Shown here: positions 11,501 through 21,380 of the stretch, piece by piece
How positions within the stretch are numbered: the first letter of the stretch is position 1
Layout of the letters: every line of letters starts with the position of its first letter
Assembly: GCA_021495925.1 (NCBI GenBank)
Contig: JAKEKT010000173.1
Location: 1-34,505 of the forward strand
DNA from: Diplodia intermedia
Taxonomy: Eukaryota; Ascomycota; Dothideomycetes; Botryosphaeriales; Botryosphaeriaceae
Reading direction: 5' to 3'
DNA: 34,505 nucleotides
Notes under the pieces: generated by a model
What the model saw: only the letters and a program-made list of their open reading frames with translations
The model's database searches: none
Told to the model about the DNA's origin: nothing
Translations under genes and position numbers: made by a program

Positions 11501-12174
11501 AGGATGCCAAACTTCGCCTGGAGAAGGCGGGGTGCATCCTTTACAAAGATGCATCCGCCAACAAGGGCGGTGTCACTTCGTCCTCGCTTGAAGTTCTTGC
11601 CTCGCTCTCCTTTGATGACGAGGGCTTCATCGAGCATATGTGCATCCGCGAGGATGGATCTGCGCCACAATTCTACGACGAGTACGTCAAGCAAGTGCAG
11701 CAAACCATCAAGAATAACGCCGCGCTTGAATTTGAAGCCATCTGGAGAGAGCACCAGGAGACTGGTGAGCCTCGTAGCGTACTCAGCGACAAGCTCAGTG
11801 TGGCTATCACCAAGCTCGACGAGGAGTTGCAGAACACCGAGCTATGGGACAATGTGGAGTTGAGAAAGTCAGTTCTGAGTGATGCGCTCCCCAGCCTCCT
11901 TCTTCGGAAGATTGGCCTGGAAATCATCATGCAACGGGTTAGTCATTCCTCCAGATCCAGTCATAACAGTGTGACTGACAGCAGCAGGTTCCTGAGAATT
12001 ACCTCCGTGCCATCTTTGGAAGCTACCTGGCCAGCCGGTTCGTGTACCAATATGGCATCTCTGCAAGCCAGTTCGCTTTCTTCGCCTTGTAAGTTCTCCA
12101 GGCATGTTCAAACCAAACATCGGTACTAACAGTTCGGTAGCATGAACAAAAGGATGGCTCGTCTCAGACAGTAA
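8571..12174 (+). CDS. GDH2: NAD-specific glutamate dehydrogenase, large form
   Basis: Oxidises glutamate to 2-oxoglutarate and ammonium with NAD, the catabolic direction. Nine exons: 8571-8761, 8818-8940, 8997-9537, 9597-9636, 9696-9941, 9996-10353, 10410-11937, 11988-12088 and 12141-12174. The eight introns are 50-59 bp, all GT...AG, mostly with CTAAC/CTGAC branch sites, and all junctions keep frame. Product 1053 aa, normal for the fungal large NAD-GDH. The N-terminal part carries VMDQVEEKGFIPADFVE and GLTSSRKYVEQFSNGYTVMS. The catalytic core has LKTNFYTPTKVALSFRLNP, RFRDIARGGIRIVKSR and KNKDIPEGGSKGVILLD. The nucleotide-binding part has ANRLIVDGK, YIVEGANLFIT and DASANKGGVTSSSLEVLA. Exon 4 is only 40 bp and the last coding exon 34 bp, so automated models may break here. 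No mitochondrial presequence is evident. Confidence 0.96.
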
Positions 12175-13246
12175 ACGAAGAACACGTTTTGATATCTCCG
12201 ATAGAGGTTGGACTACAAAAGTAAAATTATACGGTTCAAGAATTGATCAGCAATGGAAAATTGGCGTAAGAGGCTCTGGGAAAGGCAATAATGGATGGAT
12301 ATGTAGCAACTGCTATTGATTGCTTTGGCGAAATGTTCGTTGCCCCGGATCCGTGACGACAGCTATTTGTGTCAGCAATCTTCCTGATCAAGCGCGCCTC
12401 CTTTGTTACTCCCTCGCGTCATGGCAATTACAAAACATCTCCATGCTACTTTCTTTCATTTAATGCACTTAATGAAAACCTTGGGCCGGTAGTACAGATG
12501 TGAGTGTTACTCCCTGGTTGCGTTTGCAATTTCCATGGCCTCCTGAACGGTGAGATTAGTCGGTAGTTTCATCACAAACACAATTATTTTGACGCCCCTG
12601 TTCTTCCTGACCCCAGGGAATTAGCTCTTTGAAATTTGGATGAACTCCCTCTTGTCGTCGGGAACCTTTATAATATGTTACTCGCGCTACTGGCATTGGA
12701 CCCTCATACTTTAAGGTCTCTAATGTTGTATTGCGAGCTTTGGAATCATCTCTCCAACCGAGGGACTTTCACAGATTTAAACGGGCCAAAAGCCGAGAGG
12801 GAATACTCTAAATAACATATGCGCGGTCGGAGCTAAAGATCTGTGCATCTTTTTCGTACACACTTTGATACATGTGGGGTTTCACTCCCAAAGTAAAGAG
12901 ACTCCCTTTTACATCTAGCAATTTTAACACTGCTTTAGTGTTTAACTTGCATGATAATTAATCAGCCTTGTCCTTGAATCGCGGATAGGTGTAACTCAGG
13001 GAATAACTGAGACTGCTCGAGTAGTAGAGCGATAAACCACTGCGCCTGAAGCCTCTGAATCCCTGGCAGCCAAGTTGTTCATGGCTCCAGCGAATACGAT
13101 CCAGCCACTGCGTCATTGGCATCTGTTTTTAGAATTGTTTGATAGTTCAGAGGGAAACGGAGAAATGAGTCTTCATGAGCTGTTCTGTGTCGCTGCGCTG
13201 GCTGGGTAGCTACAGGAATCTATAGGAGGCAAGATGAAAAGGAATA
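12175..13246. other. long intergenic region between convergent genes, no gene seen
   Basis: About 1.07 kb between the stop codons of GDH2 (+) and the sterol acyltransferase (-). It is visibly richer in A and T than the flanking genes, and no reading frame of 60 codons or more lies within it on either strand. I see no tRNA, inverted repeat or tandem array. It may hold long 3' UTRs, a non-coding transcript or a decayed element; the sequence alone does not decide. Confidence 0.6.
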
Positions 13247-15128
13247 TCAAACAATCAGATAAAGACTTGTTATGACGCTTGGTCCAACGAACAGTCCTAT
13301 CCAGAAGACTACGTTCCCCAGAACAGTGCGGCCTTTCAGCAAGCGAGTTCGACTTAAGCTGACTAGAGGGATTTGCAACAGTTGCGTGGCAAACAGGTAG
13401 CCTCGAACCTTCTTGAAGAGACAGAACATGACGAGCTCATGCACCAGGGCAGAGAGCAGGAAGGTAACGAAGGTAGCAGAACCTTTGCTAAGGTGCCACG
13501 AGGAGATGGAGGAATGGTAGACGTGACGCAAGAGGAAATTGTGCACGGGACGATTCCAGTCGCGCGCATACTGATCGAAGCTGACGCTATTCCACCAGTC
13601 CCCGTAGAAGCCCCTGTCCGCAAAGCGAGTCAACTCGGCCAGGACATTGAGAATACATTCCCAGATCAAATACCAAGTAAGGATTTGCTCAAGAAGCAAG
13701 GGGAACAGAATGTCGCTGACTATCCAAGGAAACTCCAGCGCGCGCTCCTGAAGCGTCATGCCAGCCTCCTTCATGCGAACCGTCTCGGCAACAGGTGGGT
13801 AGATGTAGGCCTGGGAAACAACAATCATGACCCAGATTATTCCAAAGGTCGCAGCCGTCTTCTCAGCCACATACCACCAGTTGATGCGCTCCTGGCGGGG
13901 GTACTCCAACTCATAGACAAGCGTCGGGAGCACCGTCCAGTCGGCGAAATTGGCAATAGTCAGGTTGTTGGGATATGCCCGCTCCACTGAAGTGCTCTTT
14001 CCACGCAACTCCGACGCAAGACTCTCTATTTCGCTACGGACCACGGCAGAAAAAGCTTCGAGCTGCTCAGCATCCAAGGGCTCACCGGACTCCACAGCGC
14101 GGGCTACGGTGGAAAGGGCAGATTGCTCGTGAAGCAGATTGGTGGAAGCCTTGGAGGCTGACGAGCGGCGCCTCCGGTGGAGACCGTCGGATTGGGGCAT
14201 CTCGAAAGAGGTGGCCATGGGGCTGTTTGGGCGTGAAACCGTAGGCTCCTTTGCGGAGAGCTCGTGGAGCTTTTGCTCCAAGAGCTGTTTGCGGCGATAG
14301 ACCTGCGAGACTTGGAGGGCTTAGCAAATTGCGTGAGGTGGACTGGGCGGCATGGGACTTACGGTAGCCATTATAGAAGGAATAGCTGTGCTGCTTCATA
14401 AGGAAGACCATGCAGTGAAGGACGGTGAAGATGGTGTGGGTCCAGGGCCAATCACGGTAGATGGTCCAGTAGAGGACGGCTCCCAGGTACGAGGTCTGCC
14501 AGAGGTGTTCGATGATGTAGCCCGAGCCTTCCCAGGCCAGGTGGCCGGCGACGACGGCCTTCTGCAAGGCAAAACCGAAGAGAGTTGCGAGGCACATGAA
14601 GCCGTCGGTGAGGCCCAGGACGACGACGTCGCGCTCGAACATGAGGTTCCAGATCTCATTGCGGCCGAGGACGCTGCCGTATATCCTCCAGTTCTTGGCG
14701 GCGACGCGGATGAGCAGCAGGGCAATGCATAGCCAGAATAGGGTGAACCAGCCACGGAAGGGCGAGTCGTAACTGAGCGAGTTCTGACGGTCGAAGGTGG
14801 AGAATTGGCGGGTGAAGACCAGGTCGCGGAAGCGGAGGCGGGGGTGGGGACGCTGCTCCTGCTGAAGGCCGTGGCGCAAAATGCGGCGGATCTCGTGGTC
14901 GTTGGCGGTCAGCACATAGTGTCCCTTGGTGGCCGTGGCCTCCAGGTTAACTTGCACGCTCTTCCGGCGACCGTGGGGCGAGGTGTCGGCTGGGGGGCGC
15001 ACGGCGTCGTAGGCACACGGGCTGCTGCCACCGGAACTGTCTTGGGCGATGAGGCCGGGAGTGTCCAGTCCGCCGCCCTCGCTACCGGCAACGATGGCCG
15101 AGGGGTCGAAATGCATGTCGTCGTCCAT
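13247..15128 (-). CDS. sterol O-acyltransferase (ACAT/ARE type, MBOAT family)
   Basis: Esterifies sterols (ergosterol and precursors) with fatty acyl-CoA at the endoplasmic reticulum for storage in lipid droplets. Two exons, 15128-14363 and 14310-13247, and a 52 bp intron give 609 aa. The intron acceptor must be CTCCAAG at 14311: a second AG 8 bp further on (TCTCGCAG) breaks the frame, while the first yields NGYRLSQVYRRKQLLEQ. Features: polar N-terminus of about 100 residues; first membrane segments near FTLFWLCIALLLIRVA and VVVLGLTDGFMCLATLFGF; a charged, Ser-rich loop; FYGDWWNS, the ACAT signature (FYxDWWN); and SALVHELVM with the presumed catalytic His; then C-terminal membrane segments ending GPSVITSLYLIV. 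The family also includes diacylglycerol acyltransferase DGAT1, but the FYxDWWN context and the long N-terminus favour a sterol enzyme. Confidence 0.92.
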
Positions 15129-15847
15129 GGGGTGGTGGTGGTTGGCTCATGCCAGTTTTGCCGCGCCCCTGGCAGCACCGCAGCGATCCGACGGAAGGTG
15201 ACATCCATCAGCAAGTGACGTCATACAGTGTTGCGCGCAGGGACGCAGGGGCCCGTGCCACGTCGGCTGTTCCTGCGCAGAGGTCGAGCTGGTTGGAGCG
15301 GCGAATGCCGACAGACCTTGCGCGTGGCTACTCCGTCACATCCGTGTACATGTACTCGTTCTTGGCCTGTTGGTTAGTTGGTGGTGAGAAGAATTCCTTG
15401 CTATGTATCCTGGCCTGTCTAGTGATCTCTCCGACGTCGACGGGCTTTGGGGCATCGCCTTGTGTTTAAACGTATGCTGGGCCATCAGAACGATGGCCGG
15501 CCTCTGGCCTATGCATCTTGTACAGCAGGCCCTCTACTGGCTGCCTACGGCTTTCTCGCACTGCTCATGATACAGACGCGAGCCAGGTCTGACGACTGCT
15601 GAGACAAGGCAATAAACAGCCTATGCCGGTGCTGCCGCCAACCCCTGGCTGAAGCATTTGCCCACATTCGAAGATAATGACAGGTACGGCTGCGGACGTA
15701 GTTATAATCAATTCAACGAGCGTGGCAATCTAATGGCAAAAGGGGTCGCATGTGCTTTGGCAGTAATTCTCCCCTTATCTCATGGCCCGCCCTTGCAGTA
15801 AATTGCTTTCCCTTCATTGTCTGTGCTGGACAACACATGGTACTTTT
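15129..15847. promoter_or_regulatory. upstream region of the sterol acyltransferase, with a CRE palindrome
   Basis: A perfect TGACGTCA palindrome lies at 15216-15223, about 90 bp upstream of the ATG at 15128; this is the classic site for bZIP proteins of the ATF/CREB group. The rest of the 719 bp, up to the MED4 stop at 15848, contains one open frame (15149-15469, +) that begins in this promoter and resembles no protein I know. No other feature seen. Confidence 0.5.
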
Positions 15848-16748
15848 TTAGTATAGATCCAGACCCCCGAACACGGCCGGTTGCTCGCCCTGGCCGTCAG
15901 GTTTATTTTGCGAGGCATGCAAATCTCTGCGCCTCTGTTCAGCCTCGGCCCTGCGCCTCTCCTCCTCTTTCCGCTGCGCTTCTTCTTCTGCTGCAGCCTT
16001 CCTTGCCCGCTCCTCCTGCTCCTCGGGTGAAAGCACAGTTGTGGGATCCTTGCCCTGCTCCACCATGGTTTGGATTTGACCGAGCGCGCCCTGCCGAATC
16101 TTGTCTTCTGTCGGCCATGGAAACCACGGCAGAGCTCCCAGACCGGCTAGCCAGGCTTTCTGTTCCGCATTGAGAGTAGCCATGGTGCGAGTCTCCTCGG
16201 AAGAAGCAGCAGCATCGTCTTGCTGAGACTCTGGTGCCGCAGTAGTGCCGTTCGTCATGGTGGCGTCTTCGTCGGCCTTGTCCTGCGCAGACGCAGCAGC
16301 GTCCTCTTTGCGGGGCGGAGGGCGGAAATTAGGCGGCACGGTGAATTTGCCAATGTGTTTGGCGTATGCTAGCAGCTCCGCCGTGCTTACATCGCGGGCA
16401 TCGCGGGCGGGAGCGGTGACGGGCGTGGCGATAAGCTCCCTGCGCGTGTCGGCGAGCAAGCTTAGAGTCGACTTGACCTGGGAGTCAAGCGCGTCGGCGG
16501 TCTGACGCAAGGCTAGGATGCGATGATAGTTGGCCTGGTGCGCGGCGACTAGGCGAATGATGTCAGCAGTGCAGTGTGGGGAGCTCGGAGGTGGGCGCAC
16601 GCTGTTCGAGACCGCGGCTGAGCTCATCGTCGGCGGCGACAAGGTCGACAACGGCCTGCTGCGAGGGATTGTAGGAGGCGATGGAGTCGATCAGGGTGTT
16701 GAGGGAGGTCTCGACGCGCTGGAAATGCTGGTCGAGTAGTGTATCCAT
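15848..16748 (-). CDS. MED4: Mediator complex subunit 4
   Basis: Part of the middle module of Mediator, the nuclear co-activator that links transcription factors to RNA polymerase II. Two exons, 16748-16601 and 16548-15848, joined over a 52 bp intron (GTGCGC...CGCCTAG, branch GCTGAC), give 282 aa. Without the intron the gene looks frameshifted. The junction restores DELSRGLEQLAAHQANYHRI, a typical MED4 helical segment. Also typical are ELLAYAKHIGKFTVPPNF, and WFPWPTEDKIRQGALGQI near residue 190. The C-terminal third is a highly charged helix rich in Glu, Arg and Ala (about 220-260), probably coiled coil. It is divergent from the NCS-1 gene. Confidence 0.92.
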
Positions 16749-17207
16749 GTTACGGCAGAGGGCACGGGGTGGCGCAATGGGTCGTCGGCATCACCGAGGT
16801 GCTAGCACCTAGTAATGTAAGTTGGGGCCACGACGCTCCGCCCACTAAGCAATCAGCCCTCACTACAACTACAAGCGCCCGCTGCGGCCAGACCCAGGCG
16901 CACACGACTCGCTGGCGCCGCACACTCCAAGCTACATACGTTCCTCCACGCGACTTTTTGCTTAGGTGCCTGTGCTTGACGTAGCCTCCCGCCCACCTGC
17001 TGCGCCTCAGCCCTCAGCCCAAGACCCCGCGCCCACCTTCGCTCTTCGCTATAGCCTTGCCAACCGCCACATTTCTTATCCTCCCCAGCCTCGACCGCCC
17101 GCCTACCTGCCGCAAGACCCTCCACCTCCGCAGACCACCCTCCCTCCCGCACCCACCGAGCCCGACCGCCGCAACACCGCTGAACCTCACGCTTGGCACC
17201 GTCCACC
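16749..17207. promoter_or_regulatory. divergent promoter region, MED4 (-) and NCS-1 (+)
   Basis: 459 bp between the two start codons. The half nearest NCS-1 is C-rich (pyrimidine tracts such as CCCTCCCTCCCGC around 17148), usual for fungal TATA-less promoters and leaders. Overlapping frames of 140-175 codons here are shadows of the biased composition. No clear TATA box. Confidence 0.4.
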
Positions 17208-18342
17208 ATGGGCAAATCGTAAGTGCGACGCTTTCTTTCACTGCTCCGGCCTCTGCGCGCCTGCTCGACCGCGCAGCCGCCCCTACTCGCGCCTCCGCAG
17301 AACAATGCGTCATCGCGCCGTGCGCTGCCTTTGCTCCCCGCCCGGCCTCACCCCAACCTGCTATGGCGTCCGCCGGCGATACTGCGCGGTCCCGCCGGCG
17401 ATATTGCGCGGTCCCGCCGCCGCTACAGTGTCTCGCTGCACGACGTGCGCAAACCTCATGTGCCACTGCTCCAGCTTGAGCACCCGCCGGTGAAGCTTAG
17501 AAGGACGCGCAGTGGCTTCATACCCGTTCCCGGCACACGCCAGTACGAGGGATACGTGGGAAACCGCCATGTCGCCCTGCAGTTAACCGCCCGTGAAATG
17601 GACCGCGAAACATCGCCCCGCAGCTGTCCGATTCGCGTGATATTGAAGATTCTCAGCTAACGGTGCACTATCACAGCCAGAGCAAGCTCACCCAGCAGGA
17701 GCTGAGCGATCTCCAGAAGGCCACCCACTTCGACAAGAAAGAGCTACAGCAGTGGTACAAGGGTATGTCCTTGCAGCGCTGCCCGCGGCTCCTTGCCACG
17801 CTGACCAAGGCCTGGCAGGCTTCTTAAAGGACTGCCCTTCGGGGATGCTCACCAAGGAGGAGTTCCAAAAGATCTACAAGCAGTTTTTCCCATTCGGTGA
17901 CCCGTCGTCGTTTGCCGACTATGTTTTCAACGTGTTCGATGCCGACAAATCGGGCTCGATCGACTTCAAGGAGTTTATCTGCGCGCTGAGCGTCACGAGC
18001 AGAGGAAAGATGGAGGACAAGCTGGACTGGGCGTTCCAGCTGTACGACATTGACGGCGATGGCAAGATCAGCTACGACGAGATGCTGGCGATTGTGGAGG
18101 CCATATACAAGATGGTTGGTTCAAGACAGGCGGGTGGGCGGAACAGTGCTGACAATTCGCAGGTCGGCTCCATGGTCAAGCTCCCGGAGGACGAGGACAC
18201 GCCCGAGAAGCGCGTGCGCAAGATTTTCCGCATGATGGACAAGGACGAGAACGGCAGCTTGGACATGGCCGAATTCAAGGAGGGCTCCAAGCGCGACGAG
18301 ACGATTGTGTCGGCGCTGTCCTTGTACGACGGGCTTGTGTGA
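17208..18342 (+). CDS. neuronal calcium sensor-1 / frequenin homologue
   Basis: Myristoylated EF-hand protein that activates phosphatidylinositol 4-kinase at Golgi and plasma membranes and supports calcium signalling (yeast Frq1). Four exons, 17208-17218, 17677-17762, 17819-18114 and 18163-18342, give 190 aa, exactly the family length. Exon 1 codes only MGK and two bases of Ser4; the joined N-terminus MGKSQSKLTQQELSDLQ carries Gly2 for myristoylation. EF1 is degenerate (CPSG). The three calcium loops are DADKSGSIDFKE, DIDGDGKISYDE and DKDENGSLDMAE. The protein ends SALSLYDGLV, as expected. Introns are 458, 56 and 48 bp; the first is about eight times longer than the others nearby and carries a short tandem repeat. 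The third intron uses GTTGGT as donor; without it the frame stays open through 18114-18163, adding 16 residues, so retention would be silent to the reading frame. Confidence 0.95.
17368..17430 (+). repeat. 21-22 bp tandem repeat inside the first NCS-1 intron
   Basis: GTCCGCCGGCGATACTGCGCG (17368-17388) is followed by a copy with one extra C and one C-to-T change (17389-17410), then a decayed third copy beginning GTCCCGCCGCCGCTACAGTG (17411-17430). Confidence 0.7.
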
Positions 18343-18903
18343 GGCGTGGCGGCATCTTTCCTCTCTCATGTTTCTATGCCTGTGATATCATGTTCGCGTT
18401 TTCCCTAAGCATCGACGGAGGTTGTTCTGAGTTTACTGGCTGTGGTGGAAAGAGGCGTCGGCAGACCATGTCCCAGCACTCGCGTAGTATGCACATAGCG
18501 ACGATGAAACGGTGAATGGCGCATGTCCTTCTGTTCAGAAACGCGCCGGCCAGGGCCCTTGCAGATGTGTGGCATAACGCGTGGCTTATGACGCCGATCC
18601 TTGAGGCTAAGTAGCCGGCGAAGCTCCGGGTCGCAAGCAAGTGACAGCTTTCAACCTCCATACCACACGTTCCGCCACAACCTCACTCCCGCTCCGCCGC
18701 ACCCGTCCTGCGCCTGCCCCCCCGAGCCCTGCGGGCAGCCATATCCCTACCGCGCCCACGCATCCGCCTCCATCAAGCTTGCTGCCACACGCCCCGCTGC
18801 ATCTCCCCGCGCGCGCCGAGGAGTTCACGGCCAGCCGCGAGCTGTTGCTCCGCTAAACAGCCTCACAGCCAGCCCCGCGGCCTCGGCGCCGTCGTCGCCC
18901 GTC
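18343..18903. other. intergenic region, upstream of the TM9SF gene
   Basis: 561 bp between two plus-strand genes. The TM9SF reading frame is open back to 18601, but the extra residues are Pro/Ala/Ser/Arg-rich and lack motifs, and the signal peptide begins at 18904, so this is taken as leader and promoter. No TATA box or repeat stands out. Confidence 0.5.
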
Positions 18904-20948
18904 ATGCTCTTCCCTCGCCTCGGTGCCCCGGCTGCCGTGCTCTCGGTGCTGTTGCTGCTCGCTCCCGGTCCCGCGAGCGCATATTACCTCCCTGGAGTTC
19001 TGCCGACCTCGTACAAAGAAGGGGACAAGGTGCCGCTGCTCGTCAATCACCTCACGCCTGGCAATTCCCCGGACGACTCGCACGTGCACTCGGTGTTTTC
19101 GTTTGACTACTACCTTCCTGAATTCCACTTCTGCCAACCGAGCGGTGGTCCCAAGTACATCTCGGAGTCGCTGGGAAGCATCCTCTTCGGTGACCGCATA
19201 CAAACGTCGCCTTTTGAGCTGTACATGGGCAAGAATGAAACTTGCAAACCTGCATGTCGAGAGCAGACATATGAGCCGAGTGATGCCCAGTTTGTCAACC
19301 AGAGGATCCTACAAAACTACAATCTGAACTGGCTGATCGACGGCTTGCCAGCCGGGCAGCTGAAACACGATCCAAACGATAACACCAACTTTTACAGCCC
19401 TGGCTTCGCATTGGGGGCCGTCAAGGATGACAAGCCAATCCTCAACACCCACTACGATATTCTGATAGACTATCACCAGGCCGGCCCGGACGCATACAGG
19501 GTTGTCGGTATTCTTGTGGAGCCGCGGTCGATGGGCGAGGCGAAGCTGGTCAACGAAGAGAAGGCTGAGTGTGGCGAGCTGTCGCCAATAGAGCTGTCGG
19601 AGACTGGAAGCACGTCTGTTCTTTTTACCTACAGCGTCTACTGGAGACCTTCTTCCACCCCATTTGCCACGCGTTGGGATAAATACCTTCATGTCTACGA
19701 CCCGAAAATCCATTGGTTCTCGCTGGTCAACTCGGCGGTTATCGTGGTATTCCTGGTGACCATGGTCGCTACCATCCTCATTCGCACTCTGAAGAAGGAC
19801 ATTGCAAGGTACAATCGCCTCGAGCAGTTTGCGCTGGAAGATTTGTCGGGAACGAGCGTGGTTGAGGAAGGAGTCCAGGAAGACTCGGGATGGAAGCTGG
19901 TGCACGGCGACGTCTTCAGGCCACCGAAGAACCCGCTGTTTCTAAGTGTGCTCATTGGCAATGGCGCACAGCTGTTCATGATGGCGGGCTTCACCATTGG
20001 TAAGGGTCCAGAGGCTGAAGGGTGATGAGTAGATGTTAACCTCAATGCCAGTCTTTGCTCTGTTAGGATTTCTTTCCCCGTCCAACCGCGGATCCCTTGG
20101 CACGGTCATGCTTCTCCTCTACACCATTTTCGGCTTCGTTGGCGGCTACTCATCGGCTCGCATCTACAAGTTCTTCCATGGCGACAAGTGGAAACAAAAC
20201 TTTGCGTTCACGCCCGTTGCGCTCCCTGCTGTGGTGTTCTGCATCTTCTTTCTGCTCAACCTCTTCGTGTGGGCGAGGTCGGCAAGCGGAGCCGTTCCTT
20301 TCGGGACGATGCTTGCACTCGTCTGCATTTGGTTCCTGATCAGCGTGCCCCTCTCGCTTGCGGGCTCGTGGATCGGATTCAAGCACAAGACGGTTGAGAC
20401 CCCGGTCCGCACTAACCAGATCCCACGGCAGATCCCACCTGCGTCGGGATACCTTCGCCCTCTGCCTAGCATGCTGATCGTAGGAGTTCTTCCTTTCGGG
20501 GCCATCTTCGTCGAGCTCTACTTCGTCATGAACAGTATCTGGGTCAACAAAGTGTACTACATGTTCGGGTTTCTCTTCCTGTGCTATGGCCTCATGATCA
20601 TCACTTGCGCAGCAGTCACGGTTCTGATGATCTACTTCTTGCTGTGCGCAGAAAACTATCATTGGCAGTGGAGGGCGTTTTGCACGGCGGGCGCGAGCGC
20701 GGCCTACGTTTTTGCGTACGCGCTGCTCTATTGGGGAAAGGTGTTGGAATTCGGTAGCTGGACCAGCGGAGTGCTGTATCTTGGCTACAGTGCACTTATC
20801 AGCGTGCTGTTCTTCGTGCTGAGCGGTAAGTGTTGTGGAAATGTCCCCCTCTCGCGGCAGTGACTGACGGATTCGTGCAGGCACCATTGGCTTCTTCGCC
20901 TCGTGGCTCTTTGTGCTCAAGATTTACTCGTCCATCAAGGTGGATTGA
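18904..20948 (+). CDS. transmembrane 9 superfamily protein (nonaspanin, EMP70 family)
   Basis: Nine-span protein of the Golgi and endosomes, linked in yeast and animals to membrane-protein sorting, adhesion and nutrient or metal homeostasis. Three exons, 18904-19999, 20052-20825 and 20881-20948, with introns of 52 and 55 bp, give 645 aa. Residues 1-26 are a signal peptide (LSVLLLLAPGPASAYYLPGV). The lumenal domain follows, with TSYKEGDKVPLLVNHLTP and SVFSFDYYLPEFHFC. The first membrane span is near residue 280 (NSAVIVVFLVTMVATILI). The family hallmark GWKLVHGDVFRPPKNPLFLS comes next, then eight further hydrophobic spans. The C-terminus SSIKVD matches the KxD/E Golgi-retention signal known for this family. 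I cannot say which yeast paralogue (Tmn1-3) it corresponds to. Confidence 0.95.
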
Positions 20949-21380
20949 GACGAGCGCAGGAGAGAAAGCCCCGGCGGCGGGCGCTGCTTCATCTCATGAC
21001 TGTATTCGTATAATCAAATCGCTGCCTTTGTAATGGGCTCGGCGCCGGGCAATAGAGCACAGCACGTAGACCTGTACATAGCATACGCGGAGGCTGCTTG
21101 CATGATGCGCGCAATAGAATTTGCAGCGACGTGAAGTGGAGTGTTTCATCAAGCATGCATGTGAAGGCGTGTAGGTGGTCAATGACGTCAAGCATACGAC
21201 TGGGTGCCCGGCCGTCCCCCGTTTCCCGTACCCGCCCGTCAGCCTGCACGGCGGCGCAACCGCTTTGCGCGGCAGTTTCCCGTCCACCCTGCCTTCTCGT
21301 TCATGCAAGCGGCCTCACTCGTACTTTGAGCGACGCAGAGTCTTTCCCGTCACGCCGCTGTCTCCTACCAACACCCAGCG
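20949..21380. promoter_or_regulatory. intergenic region with a perfect CRE palindrome
   Basis: TGACGTCA at 21183-21190 lies about 190 bp upstream of the next start codon (21381). It is an ATF/CREB-type bZIP site. No gene or RNA seen in the remaining sequence. Confidence 0.5.

Noticed and set aside
13000..13075. Stretch with a TAGTAGAGCG and CTGAATCCC resembling tRNA promoter boxes
   Set aside because: The acceptor and anticodon stems do not pair, and the boxes match only weakly.
13373..13990. Plus-strand frame of 205 codons
   Set aside because: Antisense shadow of the sterol acyltransferase second exon.
15149..15469. Plus-strand frame of 106 codons
   Set aside because: Begins inside the sterol acyltransferase promoter, overlaps its CRE and resembles no family I know.
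16549..16651. Apparent frameshift in MED4
   Set aside because: A 52 bp intron with GTGCGC donor, GCTGAC branch and CTAG acceptor restores a continuous family-like protein.
17223..17660. Open frame of 145 codons through the first NCS-1 intron
   Set aside because: The spliced N-terminus MGKSQSKL matches the family exactly, and the intronic frame carries a tandem repeat and no motif.
18601..18903. N-terminal extension of the TM9SF protein by 101 codons
   Set aside because: The extension is low-complexity and would bury the signal peptide that starts at 18904.
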